NCBI GenBank assembly: GCA_028274465.1
Contig: CM051457.1
Coordinates: 110,111,982 to 110,175,981, forward strand
Origin: Plantago ovata
Lineage: Eukaryota > Streptophyta > Magnoliopsida > Lamiales > Plantaginaceae
Direction: 5' to 3'
DNA: 64,000 nucleotides
Part shown: piece by piece, positions 46,892 to 59,813 of the stretch
Numbering within the stretch: the stretch's first letter is position 1
How the letters are laid out: every line of letters starts with the position of its first letter
Program-made: the position numbers and the translations under genes
The notes under the pieces: generated by a model
What the model saw: the letters and a program-made list of their open reading frames with translations, nothing else
Database searches by the model: none
Told to the model about the DNA's origin: nothing

Positions 46892-49800
46892 ATGGATCCC
46901 AGGAAAAGGAGCGAATATATTCTTTCCATCCAGTTAGAACAAAGATCGAATTTTAGGAAATACGGAAAGTACCACAACCCAAATATCCCAACCAAAAACA
47001 CAGTAACACATGAAAAAGACTTAGAAGCTTTCAGATCTTCGACACGGTCGGAAACTGATGATGACTTGAATGAGATCCTAATGGAGGATTTGGATAATCA
47101 TCAGGAACCCCAGAGCCAACCAGAAAATCCACCAGATCGAGATCCAAGCGATCAAAACCCTTCAAGCCCTGGAAAAAACAAAAAAGACTCTTATAAAAAT
47201 AAAACCACAAACCAAAATAAACAGACCTTTTCCCTACTTGGCTAAACAAAGCTCAGGAAACATCAAACTCACAAACCCCGCCATCTCAAATAGACTACCC
47301 GGTCCATGAAACACCCCTCATTCTATCCAAGGGAGAACTTAGCAAAATTCAGCAAAAATGGGAGAAATCTCTGATTATCCAAACCATAGGATGTGAGAGA
47401 CCAATAGTTAACATTGAAAAACATTTAAAAGGTATCTGGAGAACGGATAATTCGATTGGAACCACTGACCTTGGAGGCGGATTCTATGTTATCAAAACCT
47501 TTAGCGAAGAAGATTATGTTAAAGCCCTATCAGGGGCCCTTGGAACCTTTTTACATATTACCTTTCTGTACAACAATGGTACCCAGGCTTCAGAATATCC
47601 TTAGGCTTGCCTAGTAAAATGGTCATTTGGATTCAACTCATAGAACTACCTCTAGGGTACTATGAATTTGATGTTCTCTTCAAAATGGGGTTATTAATTG
47701 GCAGGCCTATTAAAGTAGATGCCAACACGTTAAACCTTGTTAGAGGAAAATTTGCTAGGATTTGTGTGGAAATAGAGACTAGCAAACCGTTACTCAAAGC
47801 CATTCACTTGGGGACCATTAGACAACTTATAACCTATGAATTAAGTGTAGATTTTTGCCAATCTTGTGGTTACATAGGGCAAAAGGTTCCCTCATGCCCA
47901 AATCCTTACATGCATAACTCAGAAATTGATTCTCAGTTCAGGTTTTGGTCGATCATAGACAAAAGATTAGAGAGAAATAAAGATCGGCAGAAGAAAAATA
48001 GAGAAACTCAGGGACATACCACCTCAAAAAATTACCAGACACCAAACAGCCAAGATGAAGAAAACATTCCCCCTGAAAACACAAATAAAACAAAAAATTC
48101 TCAAACAACTGCACACCAAGAATTAAATACTGCAAGCACATCTACCAATGCCACCAAAACTCCACTTTCTCAACAAAATATATTATATAATAATCCCCAA
48201 AGCCACACGGAGGAGGCTGCATTAAATCCTTCATCGTCCCCAACCAAGCATGCTGCTGACACGCAAAAAATCCCCTACACCATAAACAAACCGGCGGAAG
48301 CTAACTCTATACCAACACTACACTTGGAAGCTAACTCTATACCAACACTACACTTGGCACGTACACATTCAAATACAACCATGCAGCCAAATACAAGCAA
48401 GCAGCAGCCTATACCTATTACCAACTCTGCAACTTCTACATTTACTCTAAACACTCCACTAATAGATACAGAGAATGAATGCCGACTTTCTCTGACAGAC
48501 AACACTGACACTAGCTTAATTAACACAGACGTTTGGAATTCTAGCACCAACACTCCCACTAATTTAATAGAAAACTTACACTCTGAGTTAAATAGAAAAG
48601 AAAACTCCAACCTTATAAACCCTAAAACTAAAAACACTGGTAAGCACAGAGAGGAAAATAGTGAAGAAAAAGAAAATGACCAACTTACCAGAACATCTAT
48701 TCTCACCGGACGGAGGATCACCTCACAGTCTCAACAGCAGCAGATCACCATCTCCCATCAGTACCCTTTACCCAAATCTCAACCAACCAGCCCAAAATTC
48801 CCAGCATCCAAATCACCAAGGAAACCACCCTCAGATTCAGAGCAATGTACTCCAGTCCGCAACCGCTATTCTCCGCTCCCAGAATGCACCGAGACCAGCA
48901 ATTTACCAGCAAGCTCACATATCCGATCAGCAGCAAAGAAATCAAACCCTAAACCCCAATCTCAACGGCCGCTTTCTCCACAACTACAATGCGATGGAAG
49001 CACTGAGACCTCAACCCCTCTACCACAGGAGACCCTTTCTACCTCAAATCCAAACCCCCAGCTTCCCACCTCACCCACCATCAGGGTCGTTTGCAATAAG
49101 GAACTCACCGGGCGAAATGAGACGGACTCAGAGGATAGCTTTTCACCCGTGGAAGGCAGCGAACCCGACCCAGATACAAGCGCAAGAAAACGCACCACTA
49201 ATCAGAGAGGAAAGAAGAAATTATCATCAAGGAGAGGCTTCCCAGTCTCAAATAAGAAGCTCTCAATCCGATCAAGAGGCCATGCAGATGGATCAGGTTC
49301 CACTTACTCATCAATTTCATCAGGATCCAATTTTGAATTGGAACCCGAACCATGCACCGGTCCGACCCAGCAACAGCCAACCAGGGCCCCAAACCTCGAC
49401 CAACCAAACCCAAAAACTCGACTCAAACAACTGGCCAGATCTGGCCATAAATCAGCATTTGAACCATCAGCAACCGGCCCAATCGTCAAACCCGTTCCTG
49501 GCCCAGAACATAACCCAAGTCCACCAACTAGGCCCAATGCCTTTGCCCCAAAATCAGACCCATATTCCAAGCCCAATCTTATCGTCGACTCCGATCTATC
49601 AGCCCCAGTTCAATCAATTCCCAATTCATCACTTCCAAACCCTCACCCATCTGCCACCACCAATCTTATCACCGCTACCACCACCTCACCCGTACCCTCA
49701 GCCGTGGCACATACCGCCGCCAACCATAACATTCATCCCGATTCCCATCCTACCACCACCTCAGGCCATTCAAGCTCCACCACCCCTCAACCCAGAGATT

Positions 49801-50156
49801 CAAATCCCGCAACACACGAATGCGGAGCTCCAACTCCAGTCAGTTTTTTCAGGAATAATCTTGAACCAGACAGAAGGGATCCTAAAAAAGATAGAGAAGA
49901 TGAGCGCAAACGAATACAACATTCCGGACTTATGTACGGATCCATTCATCTTTCCGTTGTTGAAAACGACGACTTCAGTATCGATGAGCTACGAGATCTG
50001 CAAAGTGGAGAACATTCTGAGAGTCCATGCGTCTCACAGGATCAAGATCGAGCCAATCTCAAGCGGGATAATACCACCAGTGACACCACTCAAGATACAA
50101 AGAAAAGAAGAAGACAGGGAGACCAAACACAAATGGAAGCCACACCCAGAAATTGA
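46892..50156 (+). pseudogene. LINE ORF1 (DUF4283 / zinc-knuckle RNA-binding protein), frameshifted
   Basis: Starts MDPRKRSEYI at 46892. The frame is lost at about 47238, regained in another phase (FYVIKTFSEEDYVKALSG), and lost again at about 47530, after which GPWNLFTYYLSVQQWYPGF leads into the long frame from 47607 (LPSKMVIWIQLIELPLGYYE). The knuckle reads CQSCGYIGQKVPSC: a Gln stands where the zinc-binding His is expected. The remainder is a long Ser/Thr/Pro/Asn-rich linker ending in a basic KKRRRQGDQTQ tail and TAA at 50154-50156, 10 nt before the ORF2 ATG. A 30-bp tandem repeat lies at 48297-48356. ORF1 proteins bind the element RNA. Confidence 0.8.
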
Positions 50157-50166
50157 TTTTGGATCA
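48661..50166 (+). other. Long second open frame overlapping LINE ORF1, in phase with ORF2
   Basis: In the +1 frame relative to ORF1 there are about 500 codons with no stop, rich in Pro, Gln, His, Asn and Ile, running in phase into the ORF2 start (50167). Near its end the translation looks protein-like (DLCTDPFIFPLL, VENILRVHASHRIKIEPIS). The region is A/C-rich and T-poor, which lowers stop frequency, so chance openness is a serious alternative to real dual coding. Confidence 0.4.
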
Positions 50167-53100
50167 ATGAAGATACTTGCATGGAACGTTAGAGGAGTTG
50201 GAAAACCAGAATTTCTCAGAGAGTTAGAAGAATTATTGGGTGAACTACGCCCAATGTTAACACTTCTGTTTGATACAAGAGCAAGCGCCAGGATCTCGGA
50301 ACCAATGATCAAACATCTTAAGGTGGAGACTTACAAAATTATTCCACCGCCGCAAGAGAACCCCCAGTCAGGAGGCTTCTGGATGCTCTGGGATCACAGG
50401 CAGTTGAAGATGTGTTCAACACAGGTGTCAGATCGAATTGTCAATGCCAAGGTCTTAGTCAACACGTTCAACAGGGAGCTGAATGTTACAACGGTTTATA
50501 ACCCCCCACAAGTGGCTAGACAAAACCAGGTATGGAATGATTTACAACTTCTTTCCACGCAAATTAATACTGAATGGATAGTATGTGGTGATTTTAATTC
50601 GTACCTACATCCGTATGAAAAACTAGGAGGGAGAAGACCTGACTGGAATCGTATGAATAAGTTTAGAAATTGCATAATGAATTGTGGTTTAGATGATTTA
50701 GGTTTTTGTGGACCTTTATATACTTGGTCAAATAGACAGTTTGGCCCCTCTTTTATATGTGAAAGGTTAGATAGAGCTTGTGCTAATAACAAATGGCTTA
50801 CTAGTTACCCGAATACAATAGTTAGAAATATCCCTACTACTACTTATGATCACACTCTTTTACTGATAGATACTAGAATCAATTGCCACAACCCTAAAAG
50901 GCGTTTTAGATTTGAGAATGCTTGGCAACATAATGAAGTTTTTAAAGAAAACCTTCAAACTCTTTGGACAAAAGAAATAATCATAAATGGAAATTCCTTC
51001 TCTCATTTTTGCAACTCTTTGGTTGATCTTGCTCCTAAGTGGCCACTGGCCACTCTAAAAGACCTAAAAGATGAAACAAAAAAAAAGTAAAAATCTTTTG
51101 AACATTAACCTTAAAGTACCCCATAACCCAGACTTATATGGTCAAATGGAAACTAACCTAAGAAACTATATCAATAAACTTAGAACTCAAAAAACAATTT
51201 ACTGGGCCCAAAGATCTAAAAATAATTGGATAAAACATGGAGATGCTAACACAAAGTATTTCCATGCCTATGCTACCAATCAAAAAAGGAAAAACTTCAT
51301 TCATGGCATCATGGATGATAATAATAACTGGATCACAGATAGGGATGCTTTAACTGATACTTTTAACCACTTCTTTAAAAATCAAAGTACTAAGCAGAAT
51401 ACTACCATGGACCCCTTCCTTAATCTGGATTTGCCAACTATTAATGACTCAGATCATCAAACTCTAATAAAAGAAGTTGATGCTGAAGAAATCTGGTTTG
51501 CTCTAAAAGGAATTGGCCCTGATAAGGCCCCAGGCCCTGATGGACTAAATGCCTTTTTCTACCAAAATAACTGGAACCTAATTGGAGATCAAATTAGAAA
51601 GATGATCAAAGACTTTTTTATCTCAGGATCCATGCCTGAAAACATTAACCAGACTTTAATAGTTTTGATCCCTAAAAGACCTAACCCCAAACTAGTTTCT
51701 CATTTTAGACCAATAAGTCTTTGTAATGTGGTTTATAAAATAATCTCTAAAATTTTAGTAAATAGACTTAGACCTTTTCTCAGCAAGATTATTTCTCCCT
51801 ACCAAAATGCTTTTGTGCCAGGAAGACAAATTTCTGATAGTGTTCTGCTTGCACATGAACTTTTACATACTATGAACAGGAAAACTAAATCCAAACAATT
51901 TTACATGGCCCTGAAATTAGATGTTGAAAAGGCATATGACAGACTAGAATGGGATTTTATTCTTATTGCCTTGAGGAAATTCAACTTCCCTCCTAAATTA
52001 ATTGAGTGGATTCAAGAATGTATCCAATCAGTTCTTATCAAGTGATAGTTAACAATAATACCTCTCAAGGCTGGAAACGCTCTAGAGGTATAAGACAAGG
52101 GGATCCTCTATCCCCTTATCTGTTCATCCTAGCTCAAGAACTCTTCATTCACTACATCATAAATCAAGAGAGAGCAGGAGAGTTCAAAGGCCTCAAATCA
52201 AGTCAAAATGGTCCAAAAATTCCCATTCTTTGCTTTGCAGATGATTGCATGATCTTCTGTAAAGCAACAAAAAACTCTGTGAAAGGCATACAACATGCCT
52301 TAAATACTTATGATGTTGCTTCTGGCCAGAAAATCTGTTGGGAAAAATCTAGAATCTTATTCTCCCCAAATTCTTCAACAAATAGAAAACAAAAAATCCT
52401 TCAGACCTTGGGGGTCACTGGAAATAAAAGGCTTGATAGATATCTAGGGCTCCCTTTCCTGTTTGGCAAGAAAAAAACTGACTTATTTGATCATGTGGTG
52501 GATAGGGTTATTGGAAAAATAGACAATTGGTACTCAAAGTATCTCTCATATGCTGGAAGAGCTACTCTAATCTCAGCTGTCACAAATACCATTCCTGCCT
52601 ATTGTATGCAAATAGCAAAAGTACCAACAACCTGTATTGAGAAGATAAACACCTGCAATAAACAGTTCTTATGGAATGCTACTAAGGATTCAAAGAAAAA
52701 AGCAAGAATAAATTGGAATACTGTTTGTTTACCTAAAAAACAAGGAGGGTTGGGTATAAGGAATTTAGAAAATATGAACAAAACCTTTGAATAGAAATTA
52801 GCTTGGAAACTTCTAACAAAAGAAAATAGCCTTTGGGAGCAAGTCCTTAAAAATAAATACTACCCTAACTCTTCCTTTTTAGAAGCTGATAGCAGATCAA
52901 ATCATAGCTGGCTTTGGAAAACCCTTCTAAAACATAGAGATACTCTTAAAGAGGGAATTTCCTGGGATTTAGGTTCAGGAACTCTAACAAATTTCTGGAC
53001 AGATAAATGGCTAAATAATAAAAAATTGGAGGACTATGTCATTTCTTGCAACAAAGATGAAAAAGTGGCTGATTATGCACATAATGGTACTTGGAATATT

Positions 53101-54328
53101 ATTAAACTTCAACAAGTGCTTCACCAAGATCTAGTTGATGAAATTATAGCCTGGCCACCCCCCCAAGGAAATCTTCAAGATAACATAATTTCGAATAAAA
53201 GTAACAATGGAGTTTTTTCTATAAAAAGTGCCTACAATATGATAACAAAACCAACCCTTCCCATTTGCCTTGGCATAAACTCTGGAATCTTAAGCTTTTT
53301 CCAAGAATAAAATTTTTTCTTTGGACAGCAATTTATGATAGATTGCCTACAGCTCAAATACTTCATAAGCAACATATTATAGAAAGCCCAGTCTGTTCCC
53401 TTTGTAATCATGAGGTAGAAACCTTGGAGCACCTCTTTTTCACTTGCTCAAGGTTTTCTGACCTGAGGAAAACTGTCCTCCCGGCACACTTGCAGCACTC
53501 TATTATATCTCTTATTTTCCAGGAAAACACAAATAGTCCGACACAATTAATTTTACTAAACTACTTTTGGATTATTTGGAATGCAAGAAATGCATTTCTG
53601 TTTGCTCAGAAACCAATCTCCTGTAATCTACTGACAAGAGAATTGCAAAAGCTTTCCACGGACACTTTTTTTGCAGGTAAGGTTCAGCAAGAGGACATGG
53701 TAAGCATTAAAATACCCTGCACTTGGCAGAAACCACCTCAACACTATGCATATTTGAATACTGATGGTTCAGTAAGGTTGGAAAATGGTAATGCAGGAAT
53801 AGGATGTGTCATTAGGGACACTCAAGGTCATCTCATATTAGCACTCTCGGCCTCTATTGGAAAAACAACCAATAATATAGCAGAACTCTTAGCAATCAAA
53901 GTTGGCTTGATCCTTTGTCATGCAATTAATTTAACAAAAATTATTTTACAAACTGACTCACAATATGCGTTTAAATGTTTAAACAGGGAGAGTCAAGCAG
54001 CATGGCAGCACAAAGCTACTAAGGGACATTGAAGAATTGATGGAAGGAAGAACAGTGGAAACAAATTTACCTATCGGGAAGGAAACAACGTAGCAGATAC
54101 ATTAGCAAAAAATGGAAGTCAAAAAAGAAGAATGGGTCGGAGTTCAACTAATTTTCAATGTTCGATAGTTGATCTTAATATTTGTAATAACTCAGATTTC
54201 TTTCTATGCTTTCTCCGGATATTTATGATCAGAATGTCTGCCCAAGTTGGCTCAACACTCTGCTCATATCGGATTTAAACAATGTTTATTATCGGTCTAT
54301 TCGTCAGAAAGACCTAGGCACTTTGTAA
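50167..54328 (+). pseudogene. LINE ORF2 (endonuclease-reverse transcriptase-RNase H), defective
   Basis: Start MKILAWNVRG at 50167. Endonuclease domain with CGDFN and YDH motifs; the usual active-site Glu strand reads LLFDTRAS (Asp instead of Glu). RT contains RPISLCNVVYKIISKILVNR, LKLDVEKAYDRLEW (motif A), RGIRQGDPLSPYLF and FADDCMIF (motif C, intact). A zf-RVT domain (WNLKLFPRIKFFLWTAIYDR, CSLC...H...C) and an RNase H-like domain (NTDGSVRLENGNAGIGCVIR, REGNNVADTLAKNGS) follow, then an NVCPSWLNTLLISD tail and TAA at 54326-54328. Breaks: a frameshift in an A9 run (about 51078), another near 52030, TAG at 52792-52794, and frameshifts near 53262 and 54020-54050. Confidence 0.88.
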
Positions 54329-54373
54329 CCTATCCTTAGTAATAAAATGTTTCCTTAAAAAAACAACTCCACA

Positions 54374-55725
54374 CCTACCACTTCAGAGACAAATCAATAC
54401 AACAACACCAATACTAAATCCATCACAGCATTCATGATCATTTTCCACTTGTGTAAGTGTTAAGGGACGAATATCAAACAACTTCTCTTTCAGTAATACG
54501 TTTAAAACACATCAATCAATAATTGGTCGAGGTTGAATAATCTTTTAATTTTATTAATTTTTGTTTTTATGTAAGAGTATGCAATAGTACAAGGTCGTAA
54601 CATTTATCAGAATCATTTAATTTGGTCGACAATTATCTATGAACCGACATTGGACTGGTGTGTGCTCGTGCATTGAACTTGAACCTATAAAGAGATTCTG
54701 AAAGGTGAACAAAGAAAAAAACGGTGTTTGGAATCATTATTAATTTTATTATATATACCCCCACTCCAGACTTCACTGGCGAAGTATAAATTATTCCATC
54801 TAACTTTTCTCGATAGATTTATTCCATAAATTTTTACAACATAATTTTATTAAATATTGTTTCATTATAGTTCAGAAATAATTTATAATTAAATTTAAAA
54901 TATGATGATTGAAAAGCTTTAAATGGATTATTTAAATTTAATGTAAGCCGTAGAGAGTATAATGCTAAATTATTATTATTATTATTATTATTATTTTTAT
55001 TATCATCGTTGATAAGCGATGACAGAACCTGTTGAGTGTTGACTAAACAGAAGAAGAGGCAAGACGACAGCAGTAGTTGGGCCAATTTATAATATGGGCC
55101 ATACACATACAGCCTGGAGTTATGGCCCAAACGTTTTTTCACTTCAATTGTATGGTACAAATGATATTGTACAAGATCGTACCTGAGTGGACACGAAATC
55201 TTTTGATATATTCTAGACTAGACCTAGTGGATTTGCATTTTTGTTGGCATTTATTTCAATTTCTATAATTAATTCAGAAAGTTTTACTCTCTTGGTCAAA
55301 AGTACTAGTAGTACTCATCAGGTGAAAAACCAACGGCCTTAAATGTCAACTAAAATGGTAAAGATAGTAAAATATAGGAGAGTTAACTTGGGACACTAAC
55401 TAATCTAAGGATACTTAAAATGATTGATAATACAATTCACATTATAAATAAACCCAAATTGTAAATTGAGATGGCCATTAATTCTATTTACGATGTGCGT
55501 GAGTACAGAGTGATATCTTTATTGACCGCGTGAATACAAGTGAGTACATTTGCAAGTATGATATCGACCCGAATGAATGGACCGCGTCACCGGAATGTAC
55601 AAGTGATTAGGACATTCACGTTCCAGTTACAATGTCATGAGCATGATTGATAAGTATACTCCTTGCGGGTTTCATTTCTTAAAAAAAAAATTTATTATTA
55701 ATAATTTTATAATCTGTTATAAAAT
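54374..55725. other. Intergenic, AT-rich
   Basis: Contains a (TTA)8 tract at 54970-54993. No gene is seen. Confidence 0.5.
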
Positions 55726-55731
55726 GTCATG

Positions 55732-55752
55732 TTATTATTATTATTATTATTA

Positions 55753-55796
<44 letters not shown>

Positions 55797-55813
55797 TTAT
55801 TTATTTATTTATT
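55732..55813. repeat. (ATT)n/(ATTT)n microsatellite, 3' tail side of element copy 1
   Basis: About 20 ATT units with one interruption, then several TTTA units. Read on the element's sense (minus) strand this is (AAAT)n then (AAT)n directly after the 3' untranslated end. Confidence 0.9.
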
Positions 55814-56548
55814 TTTTAAATAAATAAAAACAAACAATGAAAGTTTACACGAAATTAGAGGGCAACCAAGAAACAAGCTCTGCCCCCACTCCCTTAGCAA
55901 TAACAAAACTAATCCTAGGGAAAATATGATGAGCAGCACGCGCTCCAGTATCCTAAGTCAAAGCGAAACCCCGGACTCTGACAAACAACTCAACAGCATC
56001 AACACCCAACTCCCCAAGTGTCGAGAAAGAGAAAGGAAGGAATCCATACCCCTTAGCTGCACACAAGTCCCGATACTTCGCACACTTGCGTTTGGCAGCA
56101 TCAACAACCGCATGTTCGGGCACAAAGTCCACCATCCCAGACCGAGTCAAAGGGGAAGACCCGGTCAGATCCACACATACATCTCGCCCCCTAACCCAAG
56201 CATAAAGGAGCATGTCTGCAGGACGGAGGGACCTGTCACTCCCGCCAGTACTCAAACCAATATCCATTTCCTTACCAGCAGAAATGCCAGATCGGAAACA
56301 GACATCCAAGAGAGTGTCACGAATGAGGTTATGTCGGTGCTTGATACCCACCACCCCAGCACACGACACTGCATGATCACCAAACACATCTCCAACAAAA
56401 ACCCGAGAGCAAGCAGAGCAGGGCAAAGACACCGGAAACAAGGCAACACAAGCCGATAACCCAGAACACACCTGTAAGACCTCCCGTTCATAGTTTGTCC
56501 CAAACCATAAATAGGAACTACACGCAACCAATCAGAAGAATGGACACC
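55814..56548 (-). mobile_element. Non-LTR element copy 1: C-terminal REL-like domain, flanked by (AAT)n
   Basis: A 5'-truncated, minus-strand copy. Stop at 55845-55847 (PSNFV then TAA). It reads ...SDWLRVVPIYGLGQTMNGRS, a frameshift after YRLV, then VALFPVSLPCSACSRVFVGD, FGDHAVSC, IKHRHNLIRDTLLDVC, RPADMLLYAWVRGRDVCVDL and LGELGVDAVELFVRVRGFAL. A single TAG replaces Gln before DTGARAAHHIFPRISF. A C-x2-C-x11-H-x3-C knuckle followed by P-A-D-x14-D resembles the layout of restriction-like endonucleases of R2/R4-type LINEs. The whole copy sits between AAT tracts in the same orientation on both sides. Confidence 0.7.

Positions 56549-56597
<49 letters not shown>
56549..56597. repeat. (ATT)n microsatellite at the 5' side of element copy 1
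   Basis: About 16 ATT units that begin directly at the 5'-truncation point of the element. Confidence 0.95.
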
Positions 56598-56599
56598 TA

Positions 56600-58240
56600 A
56601 TTTTTTTTACAGAATGGAGGTTATGAAAATTGGGTCATAAACCGCACTAATCTAGCTCGCGCGGCAGTACCATTTGAATATTTTTTGTTAATCTTAAATA
56701 TTTAACAGTTAGTTCGGTTTAGATTAAATTTGGTAACCTGAAAGTTTATACTACACACCTGTATATAGTCGAACAAACTATTTGACTTTGATAAATTAGA
56801 AAATAGAAATATTAAAAAAAATGCTGATAGAATTGTCTAAAATTTACTCCCAAAAGTCATTACACGCAACTAAAGCAAGCTGTGTCGACATCGATCCCAA
56901 GCTGAAATCACAAAGTACAGCACTTGTTAGCTACAAACTTCCATTTTAATTGTAACCCAAGCAAGATCACCTTATTAAAATAGGTTAGGATTTGACCACT
57001 AGTCCAGCTACCTTGTAGATAGTTTACCTATTTACCATTTGGAAATGACAAATGTTCGTCATCAAATAAGGGAGATCAGATTCAGACATACATACATAGA
57101 GATTCATAAAGTCATCTTTATTCATTCATCAATTCAATGTACAAAATGAACATAACCCTACGATACTACTAGGTAAAGTTTACTCGACAACGATCTACAC
57201 ATTGAAAGTTTATCTTTGATATTCAAAGCGTACGCTTATAACATTTTGGTTTTTTAACACGCACGTTCAAGCTAGCACTTTAATAAATCTGCTTAAAGTT
57301 GTTACTTATGTGGGCTGAACTAATTTGGTTAGCGACTTAACAAGCCTGTTAAGATTTTTAGCTCGACTCACTTGATAATATTCGATATCAGGTGAAAAAA
57401 AAATCACATGGCATGGAAGAGCAAGTAGGTGTTTAATTTCGTGGAAAAGAGGCAAGTCAAGAAAGAAACACACAAGGAAGATTTGGATGGTTGTGTGATT
57501 GCACGTGTAAGTAGTACAAGTGAAATTAATATGGAGTAAGAACAAATCTCGATTGGATTATCATATAAGTTTTAGTACTCCATTTATGGTACCCTACTAC
57601 AACTTCAACTAATTATGGTTTTAAGTAGATACCACTTCATTTAATGCCGTCTTTCATTCTGGACCCAATCTCTGACCTACCATTATTAAATACTACAGTC
57701 CCCATGGCCATGCTTCGCTAGCTAGCTATCAACCCACTGTCGGTTGGCAACTCCGTTTCACTTTTAACCGCACCTACTCAATTTTTGCTTGCTCGTTTCA
57801 CTGGGATATGTTTTAACCCATCAGGGATACCTTCAAGAATCAATATAGGCGAGATATTTGAATATTCTATCGGGTTAGCAATGGATCTGTCTATCGAATA
57901 GTGCCTTTTATAATAACTACGTCGATCGTACGTGGGACAATTGAGTCGGGAAATTTGGACGAAATGATTTCTGGACGTAGAGCAAGACCGCAAGTGCTTC
58001 ACATAAAAAGCTCTCTTTGCATATAATGAATAGTTTAGTCGAGATCTTCTAATGTACTAGACACACTTGTTTGCGTGGGGGTGGGGAGTTTGGTGATCTT
58101 ACAATGTCAAGTGAAAAAGCGGTGAACTCTGGTAGTAAACGAAAGGTTCATGTTTTTGTAGAAGTTGTGATAATTCAACATCGATGAGGATAGAAGGGTT
58201 CGTTTGAAGGATATGTTCACATGTCCTTTATTTGAGGGGA
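56600..58240. other. Intergenic; copia-like 3' leader near its end
   Basis: No coding frame is recognised. The last ~200 bp before 58244 look like the 3' non-coding end of a retroelement, ending in a polypurine tract (TTGAGGGGAGTAT). Confidence 0.4.
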
Positions 58241-58244
58241 GTAT

Positions 58245-58452
58245 TGTAAGGAATGCAATCAAAGTCCCACATCACTAACATATGAAAATACATATTGTAT
58301 TATGTATATATAAGTAGATACGCAAGCATAAAGCACATCAGATGTAGATCCAAGCCCATATTATACACCTAGAGAGATATGCACAGATTGTTACTCGACT
58401 GGATCAATAAAAGTAACTGAAAAGAACGTTTATCGATTTACTCTTCACAACA
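58245..58452 (+). repeat. Putative copia 3' LTR remnant (208 bp)
   Basis: Follows a polypurine tract, begins TGTAAGGAATGCAATCAAAG, has TATATATAAG (about 58303), and ends TTCACAACA. No partner LTR and no TSD test are possible because the left side is internal element sequence. Confidence 0.45.
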
Positions 58453-58473
58453 TATTGTACAACAATATAATAC

Positions 58474-58920
58474 TTTTTTTTCGAAGCAACTTTTCATTAA
58501 TTAGACCATATGAGGAATTTTTACATACCGAAATGAAACTACATCATCTAATTTTAGTACATCCACTAACCAACTAGGACAAATATCCCAAATATACATA
58601 TCTGACATAACCGAATTCAAAATAGTTGCAGATCCAAAACTACGTCTTTTTCCTTCATTGGCAAGTAGATTTGCTACTTGGTTTGTTTCCCGATACTCAA
58701 AAAGGATCCGAACACTTTCCATGTCATCCATCCATCTACATGCATCTAGTCTGAGGGTATCTAGAGATGTCAATGTCGCCCCCTGTTGAAAGAAGATATA
58801 AGAACTTTAGAGTCAGTTTTAATCACAGCTTTCGTAGCCCCTATTCTTGCACATAATTAGTTTTAATGCTTGAAACTCAGCTAATGCTGGTGAGGATCTG
58901 CCTAGGAAAACTGCTCCTGC
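58474..58920 (-). mobile_element. LINE 3' end with RNase H-like domain, 5'-truncated
   Basis: The minus strand reads AGAVFLGRSSPALAEFQALK, then (after stops) DTLRLDACRWMDDMESVRIL, EYRETNQVANLLANEGKR and IWDICPSWLVDVLKLDD. This is the RNase H-like tail of plant L1-type ORF2 and matches the tails at 14182-14560 and 54240-54330. A T-run at 58474-58481 is its poly(A). Stops in the linker show decay. Confidence 0.65.
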
Positions 58921-59091
58921 CATCACAAAATTGCCATATGATGTTGTGTAACATATAAAACATAATATATAACTGTTATATGTCACATTTAAAACATCAT
59001 GCATACTGTAAAACACCAATAAATGAATGTGTTCCATTATTATGCTAAGTACATATATAAATCATCTAAAATTAAAATTGTACATTTTACG

Positions 59092-59290
59092 GCTCTGTTT
59101 AGCAAAACTAGCTGATAAGATAGCTGGAGCTGATAAGCTAGCTGATGGCTACTAAGCTAACCAATAAAGCTAACTGATAAGTTAGCTGATAAACTAGTTG
59201 ATTTTAGTGTACGTGTTTAGCGAATGAGCTGATAAGTTAGTTGATTTTGATTTACGTGTTTAGCGAATGAGCTTATAAGCTAAATGACAA
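59092..59290. repeat. AGCTGATAAGCTAGCTGAT-type repeat element
   Basis: Starts GGCTCTGTTTAGCAAAACTA and contains many AGCTGATAAG / TAGCTGAT units plus two copies of GTACGTGTTTAGCGAATGAG-like sequence. This composition is typical of a widespread plant MITE-like repeat. The right end is unresolved. Confidence 0.5.
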
Positions 59291-59339
59291 AATGACATAA
59301 AAGTGTATTCATATTATATTGTTATATTTTTCATTCATT

Positions 59340-59560
59340 TTTTCATATTTTATCATAATAATAAATATAATTATAATTATAATAATTATTATAATTATAA
59401 TTATAATAATAATAATTATTAATAACAATAATAATTATAATTAAAATTATTATTGTTATTATTACAATAATAACAATTATAATAATAATAATTATAATAA
59501 TAATTATAATAATAATAATTATTATTATTATTATTTTAACATAAAAATAAATAATATATT
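59340..59560. repeat. AT-palindromic low-complexity tract
   Basis: Alternating ATAATTATAATTA motifs in both orientations over about 200 bp. It would form hairpins. Confidence 0.8.
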
Positions 59561-59656
59561 TATGTCTAAACTATTAATTAAATAATTATTTTTCAAGTTA
59601 TGAACATGTATATGACAATAAATATTGTATTATTCTTTATTAGTGTTATTAGTTTT

Positions 59657-59701
<45 letters not shown>

Positions 59702-59750
59702 GGAGACCTCAGCTTAAGAGAGTAGGTCCGACCAACGACCGAAGTCGGGA

Positions 59751-59813
<63 letters not shown>

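Larger units (their letters stand above)
46299..54361 (+). mobile_element. Full-length L1-like LINE retrotransposon (defective)
   Basis: An 8.06-kb insertion with a 12-bp target duplication AACAACTCCACA (46287-46298 and 54362-54373) directly after the short 3' A-run. It has a 5' leader of about 0.6 kb, ORF1 (DUF4283-like domain and zinc knuckle), ORF2 (endonuclease, RT, zf-RVT, RNase H-like) and a 3' end near an AATAAA at 54341. Both ORFs are interrupted, so it could not mobilise itself today. An intact length with good target repeats but several indels suggests a middle-aged copy. Confidence 0.92.
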
